Below, piece after piece: positions 32,785 through 43,991 of a stretch of 64,000 bases of DNA. Below the pieces are notes generated by a model that worked only from the letters and a program-made list of their open reading frames with translations, had not been told where the DNA came from and searched no databases. Position 1 is the stretch's first letter; every line of letters begins with the position of its first letter. A program made the translations under genes and the position numbers. This DNA is from Avena insularis (Eukaryota > Streptophyta > Magnoliopsida > Poales > Poaceae). The stretch covers positions 327,584,305 to 327,648,304 of the forward strand of contig CM042689.1 of assembly GCA_023614405.1 (NCBI GenBank). The letters are read 5' to 3'.

Positions 32785-32799
32785 TTAGTCCCTGAAGCT
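32785..32799 (-). other. Tat-2 polypurine tract
   Basis: The minus strand reads agcttcagggactaa directly before the 3' LTR. Tat-3 has agcttcggggactaa in the same place, a one-base difference. Confidence 0.78.
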
Positions 32800-33485
32800 G
32801 GTGAGGTCTAGCAGTTCAAGCTGTTAGGCGTCTCCAGGTTCCTTTTGTGTGAATGGAACTTAGTTTTTGTCTTTTATCTACCTCAATTTTGCATCTTGCC
32901 GGGTTAGTCTGACAATTTCGGGTCAATTCTTCGACCTCTTGGCTCATTCTTGCCTCGAGCCGAGTTATTTTGGCCAATTTCGGGTCGTTTTCGGCGCGCT
33001 TCAGTCACTGACAACCAGTAATCATGATTACTTGCCTCAATTTTTGTTCCAAGTTCTGGCAGCACAGTGACGGCTGTGCAGTTATTCCTCGTCACTGTGG
33101 CAGTCCCATCGGTCTGCGCCTCTTGTCCTTCCAGCTGTGACGTGGCACTGGATTTTTCGTGTATCTTTGACTACGTGGCGCTCGCTGACTGGCTCACCCG
33201 GCGTGGTACACGGCCACACGCTGGCCGCACGGCACAGTTAGATCCCACTACGGGGGTTTTTACTGCCCTTAAGTAGGGTTTGGGGGTTTCCACTTCCCCC
33301 ACGCCCGTTCAGTTTCCTTAGCCTTTCTTCTTCCTCGCTCCTGCAAGATTGAACTGCCTCCTTTGCGGTTCCTTCTCCTTCTCTCTCTAGTGCTACGATT
33401 GCCCCTGCCCTCTTTCGATTTCAGCACGGGTCCTCGTTGCTCCAAGCCCCTCCTTTCCGTGGAGGAGACAGACTCCAACGATCCC
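32800..33485 (+). other. Leader region of the Tat-2 antisense gene
   Basis: About 690 bp lie between the polypurine tract and the antisense start codon. No gene is seen. The plus-strand transcript would start here or in the 3' LTR. I see no clear TATA box. Confidence 0.4.
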
Positions 33486-36400
33486 ATGGATGCTCGTGAC
33501 GGCGCTGATGGTGCTGAGGAACAGGAGGTTCCCTCCGGCGAGCGCGGTGGTTGGGAAGGCTCTGAGGTCTCCACCGAAGAGGTGGAGTGGCTCCGCTCCA
33601 CCAGACGCATTCGACTGCAAGTGGATTGCTGTCTTCCCGCCGGTGAGATTTCCCCCACCCCTCAAGCTGGCGAGCGGGTGGTTTTTCTTTCACACTTTGA
33701 ACATGGTTTTGCTCTTCCTGTTTGCACTTTCTTTTCCTTGTTCCTTTCTACCTTCCATCTGCAGACCCACCATCTTCCTGCCAACGCAATTGGCTCTCTC
33801 TCTTGTTTCATCTCTGCCTGCGAGGCCTATCTTGGAATTTGGCCTACAGTTCTTCTGTGGGCCAAGTATTTTCGCTTCAAAGTCCAGGTTGTCCCCCAGC
33901 CTGGTGCTCCTCGATTCGAGAAAAGGCCGACCCGGTGTGGTGCTGCTAGCATCACCCCCAGGAGAGATTCTATCTTTCCTCGGGTTACCGGCATTGACTC
34001 TTGCAAGAAGTGGCATAGAACCTTTTTCTATGTCAAAAATAGCGGGTCCATCGATAACATCCGGCTTCCCCCTTTCTTGGACGAGGTCCCCGACAAGAAT
34101 CACTGGCAACTTGACCCGCGCGACCAAGACGCTGCGGTTAACGAGGCAAATGCTATCCTGGAAAGGTTGCTGTCGCCGTATGAGAACTTTCATCTCGCCG
34201 ACTTTGACCTCATGTGCACCTTCATCTCATGCCGGGTAAGCCCCATCCAAGCCAGGAGCCACAAGATGTGCTTCATGAGCGGGTCTCATGATCCCACTCG
34301 GCATTCCACCAAGGAACTCACCCATGACTCCATAGCCCGCCGAGTAAGCTCAATATTTAAACTCAACTTGGCGGATGACTGGGCCTGGAGTTGCCCTTCG
34401 TTTAGCTGGTTTAGGCCTGTCCCCTGGGTAAGTTTCCGGATTACTTTCTCGCCGAGTAGGCTTTAGCTCTTTTGCCACTCTTAGCTTAGTTTTTAGTCTC
34501 TCATTCTGTTTGTCTTTCATAGAATCTCCTGCACCAGGTTGATGACAGTACTGTCCCTCCTGCTGGTTATCATGGGGACCGCTCTGACTCGGATGAGGTC
34601 GAGTATGACCTGGAGTGCTTCATGCCGATCCCGCACACTGCAGCTGCTCCTGCTTCGGGTAAGAGTCAATCTCGCAATCCCTTACAAGACTGGTCTGACG
34701 ATGATGAGGATGATGATTGTACAATTTTGAAGGTATATGCCTTGTGAGCTTAACCTTTTTGCTTATCCGAGTAAGCCCGTCATTTACTTTTGAAGCTGGC
34801 CAGGTACATGACATCCCTCCTCTCGCCGTGGGCGGAGTCGGCAAGATTCCCGTCGCTAAGCCGGGCGACGGAACCTCCTCCAAAGACTCAGGCTAAGAAG
34901 AACAAGCCCACCAGCAGCTCCTGCCCTCTCTCGCTGCACTGGTGAGACTCGTCAAGCTGCTGGGCGCCGAAGTCATGCGCCGAAGAGTTTCTTTATTCTT
35001 TTCCTTTCTCATCATTGTTGTTCTCTTATATATGTCTTGTTATTTTCAGTGTTGCACCTTTGACGGCGAGTCAGGCTGCTTCTAGCATTGCCTCGCCGCT
35101 CAGGCCTGCACCTCCTCCAGCTGACTCGGCGGCGTCGAGTCCCGTCCGGGTTGAGGCTAGCACTATTGAGGCTCACACTTCTCAGTGTCAGTCACACCCG
35201 GTGGGTCATTCGGCTAGCGCTCCTGGCGCTGGCCAGGAAAAACTTCCTGATCTTGGTGCCCACAAGTCTGGCGCCGAGAAACCCTCTGCCACCAGTTCCT
35301 CTGGCATCAGCCCTCAAGATAATGTGAATGAACAACTTCCTGATCTTGGAGCCAGCAAAACTGCTGAGCCTAGTCAGGGGGCTCCACGTCCCTCTTCAAA
35401 TCCTTCTGCTTGCTCTCCAGTTCTGTCAAAAGTCCAGACCCAGCCTAAGGCTTATAGTTCTACTCGCCCCTCTTATGGCAAATCCACCTCTTCCAAGCAA
35501 GCAACTCTAGTTTGCGCTCCGGGTTCCGCTCCTCAGATCCGGCCTCCGATGTCGGTGACAATGCTCGCTTCAACGGGTAAGGGGACGAATCTGCGGCTGC
35601 CGGGTCAGGTGATGGCTCCAGGGCTGTTACCCTCCATGCTTCTGCCGCTGCAACCCGTGCCACTATGGGAACCGCCCTGAAAATGGGTCGAGTTCTTACT
35701 CGGACGCTCAGTGGCAAGATCCTTGGTTCGGCTGAACCTTACGCTGTGGCATGGAATGCAGCAGGCGAGCAGGAGGTCAGCACTCGTGTCGGGAAGAAGT
35801 TGAAGCTTGGCCCCAAGGCTGTCTCCGACATGACCCAGCAGGCCATTTCTCTGATGGCCCGCGCCGACGAAGTGAACGAGGTAAATTAGCTTCTTACTCT
35901 TTTGTAGCATTGAGTATTTCCTTTATACATATCATCTAGTCCCCAAGGTTACAGTCGAGTAAGAAACTTACTCGGCTGTAAGCTCTTCAATAGTCACTTA
36001 GCCTTCAAATCCTTTACTCCAAGCTTGTATGTTAGGACTTCGATCTCTAGCCCTCGAGGTTACTGCCGAGTAAGGAACTTACTCGGCTGTAAGCTCTTAA
36101 GCTCTTTTTATTCCTTCGTGCCAAACTCACGTTAGAGCTTCAATCCCTAGCCCTCGAGGTTACTGCCGAGTAACGAACTTACTCGGCTATAAACTCTTAA
36201 GCTTTTTTATTCGGCAGGTCGCCTGACTCGACTCTTTCTTTGTTATCTGTCTTCTTTGATTAGCTCTCGTCCTGGCGCATCGCAAGCTTGAACTTGCGTA
36301 TGAGAAGCTACAGACTGACACCTTCGGCCAAGGTAGTATCTTTGTTTTTCCCTTTTCTATTTTTGGTGCAATTCTCCTTGGTTCATCTTTTCATTTTTCC

Positions 36401-37560
36401 TCTCACTCTTGTCTCACAGCCACTGCTCAGTCCACCATCAATGAACTTCACTCGCAAATCAGCGAGGCCGAGAGTAAATTTCTTCCCTCCCTAAGCCAAT
36501 TGCTGAAATTCTGTTGGTACTGACAAATATTTGTTCTGAATAAGCAGAGAAGCACCAAGCCGAACTCCAGAAGGAGCAAGATGAGGTGACTCGGCTGAAG
36601 GCATTAATGGCCGAGATGGAGCAGAAGCACTTGCCGAGGTGAAAGGGCTGAAGGAGGAGCTTGCCGAGAAGAACGAGTAGCAGGCTGCCAGCACCGAGAA
36701 GACTAAGAAGTTGCTCGACAAGGCTGAGTCATTGGTCGAGTCGACCAATATGAACCTCGACGCCCTTCAAGCCAAGACCAAGACTCTGCATAGCAAGCTC
36801 GCTGCCATCAACTTCTTTCTCGGTAGTGAGTTCTTACTCTTTACGCATTGTCCAAGTCCTGCTGGATTTCTTCCATTTGCCATTGCTATTTGCTAACTCT
36901 CTCTTTTTGCTTGCAGAGAACTTTCCTGAGGCCAACATGTTTGCCATCCGAGCCATGAAGAAAGTGAGAGCTGAGGCTGGTGCTCCTGCTGACGGTGATG
37001 TGTCCATGGAGGAGCTCCTTGCAGCGGTGTCTGAACGGGTCAAGACCCTCAGATCCTGCAGTGTGGACTTGCTCAAAGCGGCTATCCATGCATTTCGCAT
37101 GCTCTGGCCAGATGAAGACCCACCCGAACTAATCGAGCCGCTAGCCGAGAGACTGCTCCTCACTGAAGACCGGCTGGATCAATGGTGTGAATCGGTCTGC
37201 CGGGCTGCAGCGGACAAGGCTCTCTCCTTTGTGCTTTCATGGTACGAGGACATCAACCTTGATGTTCTTGCTCGCATAAGGGGAGATGGCAAATGGTTGA
37301 ATGACCCGGAGCTGATCAAGAAGTGCCAGGAGCGAGCTTATGCTATGATCGAGTACACCATGGTGCACGCTTGGTGTGAAGGGCCCAGCTTCCTCGACCT
37401 TGGCGATCCGCTCGTCGAAGTTCCTGCTGAAGAAGGTGACGACAGTGAGGCGACCGAGTCAGATGATCCAGATGACCCGGCCACAGAGGCCCCTCACCCG
37501 GCCGATGCTCCAAGCACTCCTGCTTCCGAGAATGCTCCTCCGAGTTCTCCTGCTCCTTAG
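33486..37560 (+). pseudogene. Tat-2 antisense gene, eight or more predicted exons
   Basis: This runs opposite to gag-pol. Clear exons are 33486-34427 (314 codons) and 34523-34732 (70 codons), joined in phase by GT-AG. Further exons lie at about 34804-34940, 35050-35880, 36264-36332, 36420-36473, 36545-36830 and 36919-37560. Exon 1 is the N-terminal domain, with HFEHGFALPV, LQTHHLPANAIGSLSCFI and KKWHRTFFYVKNSG, resembling Transposase_28 (PF04195). The middle is Ser/Pro/Ala-rich. Short coiled-coil exons follow. The last exon encodes a conserved C-terminal domain (LSFVLSWYEDINLDVLARI) with an acidic, Pro-rich tail. Frameshifts lie near 34870, 35640 and 36640. Function unknown. Confidence 0.72.
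35937..36210 (+). repeat. ~105-bp tandem array with palindromes in a Tat-2 antisense-gene intron
   Basis: About 2.6 units lie in the intron 35881-36263. Each has an agccctcgaggttac-type block followed by the palindrome ccgagtaag-gaa-cttactcgg (exact at 36066-36086, slightly changed in the other units). The first unit carries agtcccc, similar to the complement of the polypurine core. Confidence 0.82.
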
Positions 37561-38269
37561 GCTAACAAATACTTGAACTTTTATTAGATCCCAGGTATGC
37601 CAGGTACAGATGTAATGTACATTGCACTAAAAGTTTGATTATGTGCCTTTTGATAGGCTTTATATGTTTGCGTTATGCTCTTAGTGCGAATCATTCAAGG
37701 GCAAATCCCCGAGTTTCATTTTGCCGTGTCACCTTTCCTTGCCTTTGGCCCTTGTCTACCATTTTTTGGCGTTCGACATTAGGATCTCAAAGTACGAAGG
37801 ATTTAGTTAGCGGATATGAAACTTGGATAACTTGGCCGAGACTACTCGACACATAGTATAACACAACCTATAGAGAGTTAGGCACAAACTAAAGCCGACT
37901 CGCGTTTCTCCCTTGTACTTATCTGGCGTTCGTGTTTACCCGTCTTAGATCTTTTTCTCTTGCTTGCCATGAAGCCGTGTTTTCGGACAACAGCATAGTC
38001 GAAGAGTTGATTTCTTCTGAGTAAACACTACTTGTTCTGAAATAAATTCCGGGTATCACGCCAGCCGTCATAAAATAATTGAAATGGAAAGCCTAAGGGG
38101 TAGTCCCCGAGTTAGTTTTTCTAATCATACCATTTTATTATTAGCACATAGCCGGCAAACACATCCGACATATGGGAGTTCGAGTGATACATGCACTGCT
38201 TCTCCTAAGTGTAGAAGGGATGAAGCAGTGCCACATTTCATGGCCTTTTGGTTTCATCTCCTGACCTGT
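37561..38269. other. Tat-2 spacer between antisense gene and integrase
   Basis: About 700 bp lie between the convergent genes, with no gene. The tccccgag motif, complement of the polypurine core, occurs near 37707 and 38102. Confidence 0.6.
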
Positions 38270-39330
38270 CCGCCTTGTTATTTTGCGCTTCACGAGCATC
38301 TATGAGATAATAGGAATCATTGTGCAATGCTTTGCTTACAATGAATGGACCTTCCTAAGGAGGCGATAATTTATGCATTCCTATGTCTTGTTGCAGCCTT
38401 TAGCACCATATCTCCTTCTCGGAAAACACGAGGTTGCACTTTCCGGCTATGGTAGCGTCAGAGGTTTTGTTGATATATAGCAGATTTGGAAAATGCCAGT
38501 TCCCTTGCTTCTTCGAGTAAATCTACTCCATCTTCTCGGGCCTCTTTCACCTCGGCTTCCGAGTATTGCCATATCCTTGGCGAGTCATATTCTATATCGG
38601 CAGGCAAAACTGCTTTAGCCCCATATACAAGGAAAAATGGCGTATAACCAGTTGATCGATTCGGAGTCGTTCTTAAACTCCACAGTACTGAGGGTAGTTC
38701 CTCTATCCAACAACCAGGTGATCTCTGGAGTGGTTCAATTAAGCGGGGTTTTATCCCGGACAGAACTAAGCCATTAGCCCGTTCAACTTGTCCATTTGAT
38801 TCTGGATGGGAGACTGACACTACGTCGAGTCTTATTCGGTGTTTCCCACAGAAGCAAGCAAAATCCCCTTCAGCAAAGTTTGTGCCATTGTCAGTGATCA
38901 CATTGTGCGGGTAGCCATATCTGAGGATTATATCCCTTAGGAATGTGACAGTTGTTTTACCGTCCAATTTCTTGATTGGCTTAACTTCTATCCACTTGGT
39001 GAACTTATTGATCATGACCAAGATATGAGTCATGCCTCCCCTTGCTGGTTTGAATGGTCCTACCATATCCAGGCACCACACTGCAAAAGTCCACGTGATT
39101 GGTATAGTCTTCAATTCTGACGCTGGCAAATGTGACTTGGACGCATAGTGTTGATAACCACTGCATTTTCCGACTAACTCTTGTGCTTGTGACAATGCGC
39201 TTGGCCAGTAGAATCCATGTCGGAATGCCTTGGCTACCAATGCTCTTGATGATGCATGGTGCCTGCACTCTCCTTGATGGATATCCAATAAAATCTCTTG
39301 GCCTTTCTCTGAACTGATACAACACTGCAG
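38270..39330 (-). pseudogene. pol: Tat-2 integrase
   Basis: The finger region reads HQGECRHHASSRA ... KCSGYQHYA. The last zinc-binding cysteine of C-x2-C is replaced by tyrosine. The DDE core is intact by eye: CLDMVGPF, TDNGTNFAEG and SNGQVERANG. A stop near 38458 cuts the C-terminal part, whose remains (GDMVLK) continue to about 38270. Upstream the frame is separated from RNase H by a TAA near 39358. Confidence 0.82.
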
Positions 39331-39749
39331 TACACTTGTCACGCTTCGTTTGTATAGTTACTTGTTGATTATGGTGTATGCTTTTGCCCTTCGTGTTGTT
39401 TGCCTTGCCAATATTTCGTCACTCGGCAAGGTTCCATCCTTCAAATAACTGAATATTGGTTGTGCCCATGTTGGTATTAGTGGTTTCGGGTCTGCTTCAA
39501 CATCAATGTCCATTGGTTCCGCCAAGATATGCTCTGCCGACATAACTTGAGGAGTCCCCGAGTGTGATTCGGCTACCCCTGAGGTGAATGGATCAGTCCC
39601 CGAGTGACTCAAACCTACCCCTGAGTCGATATCCATTGGCACTGCCTCTGATTCCTGACTCGCCGGGATGACCCTGATTGACTCGGACTCTGGAGACGGC
39701 TTGATCGATGGCTTCCTGAGATGTTCCAATTCTACCCCTGGTTGTATTA

Positions 39750-40150
39750 CTTGTCTAGACGATCCTAGCTTGGATAACACATCTGCTGCCTCATTTTCTG
39801 CTCTAGGAATGTGATGAAATTCACAACCATCAAAATATCCCGAAATTTGCTGCACGTGGAAGCGATATAATGCCATGTTTGCGTCCAGTGCGTCCCAATG
39901 TCCAGACACTTGCTGAATCACCAAATCTGAATCAACAAAACACATGATCCTTTTGATACCAATTTCCTTGGCTACTTTAATGCCATGGACGAGTGCTTCA
40001 TACTCGGCAACGTTGTTAGAAGCAGCAAAATGAGTCTGCAAGACATACCTCAGTTGATCCCTCTTTGGAGATGTGAGCACTATCCCGGCGCCCAGACCCA
40101 TTCTCGTCTTGGACCCGTCAAAATGCATTTTCCAGTAATTTGGATCTGGC
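39750..40150 (-). CDS. pol: Tat-2 second RNase H domain (aRNH)
   Basis: The domain shows MHFDGSKTRMGLGAGIVL, NNVAEYEALVHGIKVAKE, the CFVDSDLVIQQVSG segment and AENEAADVLSKLG. These contain the four acidic positions of RNase H. Its place between native RNase H and integrase is typical of Tat elements. The frame is open through this domain. Confidence 0.78.
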
Positions 40151-40199
40151 AGCGGTGGATCGTACTGCATATCCATCCATTCTACAAAGAAATCTGCAA

Positions 40200-41517
40200 C
40201 GGCTTGAGATTTTATTGCATCCCGCCTATCATATTGTAGAGTGTATGGTGCTAGTTCAATGGCCCATTTGGCTACTCGGCCGCTGGCATCTTTGCTGCCC
40301 AATATATCCGAGATGGGTGCTTCGCATATTACCCGGATTGGGTGTTCTTGAAAATAATGTTTTAGCTTTTTTGCTGCCATATATACCCTATATGTCATCT
40401 TCTGATAATGCGGGTAATTCTATTTCGAGACAGAGAGCACTTCGCTCAAGTAATATACTGGTCTTTGGACTGATTGTCCCCCTTCTTCACGTTCAACCAC
40501 TACTACTGCACTTACAACTCTGTTGGTTGCGGCGACATATAGCAGCATTGGCTCCTTGGATAGTGGTGACGCTAATATTGGTGTTGTTGCCAACATTTTC
40601 TTTAATTCATGGAAAGCTCTATCAGATTGCTGTGTCCATGTGAATTTGTTTGATTTCTTCATCAGCTGATATAGTGGTAGGGCTTTTTCGCCTAGCCGAC
40701 TAACAAACCTGCTCAATGAAGCCAGGCATCCAGTAAACTTCTGGACATCATTGAGGGTTTTTGGCAATTCCATTCTTTCGATGGCCCTGATCTTTGTCGG
40801 GTTAGCTTCAATTCCTCGGCTGGATACAAGGAATTCGAGTAACTTTCCAGCCAGGACACCAAATGTACATTTTTCCGGGTTAAGTTTCATCCGGAATCTT
40901 CTCAAGTTTGCGAATGTTTGACGCAAGTCCTCAATTAGAGTATGAATTTGTTTGGTTTTTATTACCACGTCATCGACGTATACTTGAACATTTTTGTCCA
41001 ATTGATCTTGCAAGCATTTTTGCATGCATCTTTGATATGTTGTGCCTGCATTTCTCAATCCGAATGGCATGGTGCGATATCAGTAAGCCCCGTACGGGGT
41101 GATAAAAGATGTCTTTATTTGATCATTTGGATTCAGTGGAATCTGATGGAATCCTGAATATGCATCCACAAATGACAACAACTCACACCCAGCAGTAGAA
41201 TCTATGACTTGATCGATCCGAGAGAGAGGAAATGGATCTTTTGGACACGCCTTGTTGAGGTTCATGTAATCAATACACATGCGCCATACCACTGCCACGT
41301 TCGGTTCATCTTTCTTCTTCTCGACCAGGACTGGATTTGACAACCAGTCCAGGTGAAGCACTTCCATGATGAATCCAGCAGCTAAAAGTCTTGCAATCTC
41401 GGCCACTATTACTTTCCTCCTATCTTCGGCGAAGCGGCGGAGGGGTTGCTTCACCGGCCTTGCATCTGGTCTTACATGAAGAGAGTGCTCAGCCAGCTCC
41501 CTCGAAACTCCTTGCAA
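40200..41517 (-). pseudogene. pol: Tat-2 reverse transcriptase and native RNase H
   Basis: RT motifs: NPVLVEKKKDEPNVAVVWR, MCIDYMNLNKACPKDPF, FVDAYSGFHQIPL, MPFGLRNAGTTYQRC and catalytic YVDDVVIK. Native RNase H follows with RPVYYLSEVLS and KLKHYFQEHPIRV. In-frame stops lie at about 41080 (TGA in a codon that is Cys in Tat-3) and 40420 (TAG). The frame is kept across both, so only point changes separate it from an open pol. Confidence 0.85.
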
Positions 41518-41580
41518 ATCTTGAGTGGACCATGCAAAGATGTCCCGATTCTCACGGAGGAAGCTGGTGAGCTCGCTTTC

Positions 41581-43204
41581 CTATTTATCTGTAAGGCCAT
41601 CCCCAATGGTTATTATGCGCTCTGGGAAAGTTTCATCCACCTGCACCTTCTTGGTTTCTTTGGTAGCTTGAAATGACACATTGCCATGCGGGTTGGTGAG
41701 TGCCGGCATGGACATTTGTGCTGCTTTGGCCAATGCTGCCACCTCCAACATCTGACTTTTCTCTTGTGCTATGACGAGTGACTCGGCCAATGAAGATCCG
41801 ACTGAGGCACAAGCAATAGATCTTTTGTAATCTCCTTCAACTATGATCACCCCACATGGGCCTGGCAGCTTCATCTTCAAGTAAGTGATGTGAGGAGTAG
41901 CCATGAACTTTGCCATAGCCGGCCTTCCGAGTAAGGCATGATATGAGCTAACCAAATCTACTACCTCAAACTCTATGGCTTCAGTGCGACAATTTTCTCT
42001 GTTGCTGAATAAGACGTTGACCCAGATCTTGCCAATTGGCTCACAGGACAATCCCGGCACAATCCCGTGGAAAGTGGTAATGCCTAACTTGAGCATAGTA
42101 TCCTTGTACATGATGTTGATGCTACTGCCATCATCGATTAACACCTTTGAAAATTTCACGTTGATATTTGGGCCCATGAACGTTGGATCCAGAACCAGAG
42201 CGTATCCTCCTGGGGTTGGCATGATTTTGGGGTGATCCTTTATACTCCAAGTTATCTCTTGCTCAGACCAATGCATGTACTTGGGAATTGCCGGCATCGT
42301 GGCATTCACTTCCATCATTCGTCGCTGCTGGCTCTTCTTGTCATTTGGCTCTGTGACAAAGACAACATAGCTCTGGTGATGTTCTTTGTACTCATTTCTG
42401 GTTCCGTGGACGATATGAGCATCATCACCTCTTGGATTGTGCACCTGGTGCACAGCTTCTCTTCTTTCCTGATTCTGATATCTCGGTACTTTGCTTTCAT
42501 ATCATTATCTGCTCCTACTGCTTGAGCATTTCCTCATGTAAGTGGTGGAGGGGGAGGTGGTGGAAGCTGCTTATTCGGCGAGTCCACTCTGTCTCCTTTC
42601 TGAAACCAAGTGCATTGCCTTGTTGAGTGATTTGCCGGCTTACTCGGACTTGGCGTGTGAAACTTACACGGCTGATACAGCATCATCTCATAGGTGTATT
42701 TTTGTCGGTCTTGATACTGTTTCCTCTGATCGTATGGCCTTTTGCCGTCATTCTTTGGCACCCATTGTTGTTAACCATTTGTCCTTTGACGCTGACTGAC
42801 TCCTTGGGGGATCCGGATGATCCTGGCTCACTGCTGCAACCTGAGCCGAACCATACCTGTAATCCGGCCTCTCGTCTCTTCTCTTGCTTCTGTATTCGGA
42901 TCTCTCCTGGCGCCTTTGCGACCCGGCAGCGTCATAGATCTGAGTCTCAGTCATCCCGTCTGCTGACATGAGCAGCGGCAGAGTCGGATCTCCTAACACG
43001 TACGAGTCGGCGATTCTTATCGTCTCTGCTAGGCTTGCCGGCATATCTCTTTGTAACCTTTGCCACAGCACACTTCCATGTCTACATCCTTGTGCAAACC
43101 ATGTGATTGCTTGTGACTCGATTACTCCTTCACAAGAGTTACGCATCGTACACCACCTTGTGAGGAACTCCCTGTCTGTCTCATTCGGTCTTTGCTTGCA
43201 CATT
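41581..43204 (-). pseudogene. gag: Tat-2 gag C-terminal part and protease
   Basis: From the Tat-3 insertion point the gag resumes at CKQRPNETDREFLTRW, continues through ETIRIADSYVLG and an Arg-rich stretch, and reaches a zinc-knuckle-like CKFHTPSPSKPANHSTRQC (C-x2-H-x9-H-x4-C). The protease motif is LIDDGSSINIMYKD, followed by FHGIVPGLSCEPIGK. Two frameshifts near 42755 and 42500 roughly compensate, and a TAG near 41581 separates it from RT. Confidence 0.78.
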
Positions 43205-43991
43205 TGTTGGGGAGGTGACCCCGGATAGGGTAAGGACGGGGAAAGACGAAAGGAGATTCCCCGTCCAGTTTCCGAGTTACACTCTAAATCGGCCGAATCC
43301 TGTAAAGGTCGGCCGAGGTATGAGAGAGTAGGACCCTTATGATAATAGCAAGGCATTACCCGGCCGAGATACTGCGTAAGTCGGCTGGGTCAGCCCGAAT
43401 AATCTTAATGCAGGTGGAGGCCAAGCCGAGTTATGCGAGACAGGGCCGAATGATATGAAGCTTGCAGGAGAAGGAGATGCCAATAGTCAAACTCTAGTCG
43501 CAGGCTAGGGAGAACCTGAGCAGAGCCAAGCACAAAGGACAAGGCGCAGAGCGACAGAGGGGTAGAAGGAGGTCACGGAGGTGACAGTCCTGAAGCCCAA
43601 GGCATGCAGGTGGGGTCCTCTGGAACCTTGCCGTCGTTAGAAGGGCGACACTGAAAGGAGGCCGCCGAGTTACTATATTGGGACAAGCATATTCCTCGAA
43701 TATGCTTGCCACGTCAGCCCTAGAGGAGCCCAAGGTTCTCCTTTATAAGGAGAGGCTTGGACTCTGAGAAGGGGATCGGCTCATTTAGTACCGTTAGGCT
43801 GGTAAAGTTCTTCCTCTCTACCCGTACTCAGCTCATGGAGCACTTGTAGCCCAAAGGAGGAGAAATAAAGATCTTTACCTTAGTCTTCTGTGTGTAGAAT
43901 CAAGTACATCTTCCCTCCCCAGATCCCTCTAGCATCCATTGGCCTCATACTTTAGCCTACCCATGGCATCTGCCGTGCCACCACCACAACA
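43205..43991 (+). repeat. Tat-3 5' LTR (787 bp)
   Basis: It starts TGTTGGGGAGG and ends CACAACA. A TATA-like tttataag is at about 43742-43749, preceded by a perfect 10-bp palindrome (43684-43708). The gag start codon lies 29 bp before the LTR end, at 43963. Confidence 0.92.
43684..43708 (+). promoter_or_regulatory. Palindrome upstream of the Tat-3 LTR TATA box
   Basis: caagcatatt-cctcg-aatatgcttg forms a perfect 10-bp inverted repeat with a 5-base loop. It lies about 35 bp upstream of the TATA-like box and is unchanged in the other LTR (57439-57463), although the LTRs differ elsewhere. It may bind a dimeric regulator or form a hairpin. Function is inferred only. Confidence 0.5.
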
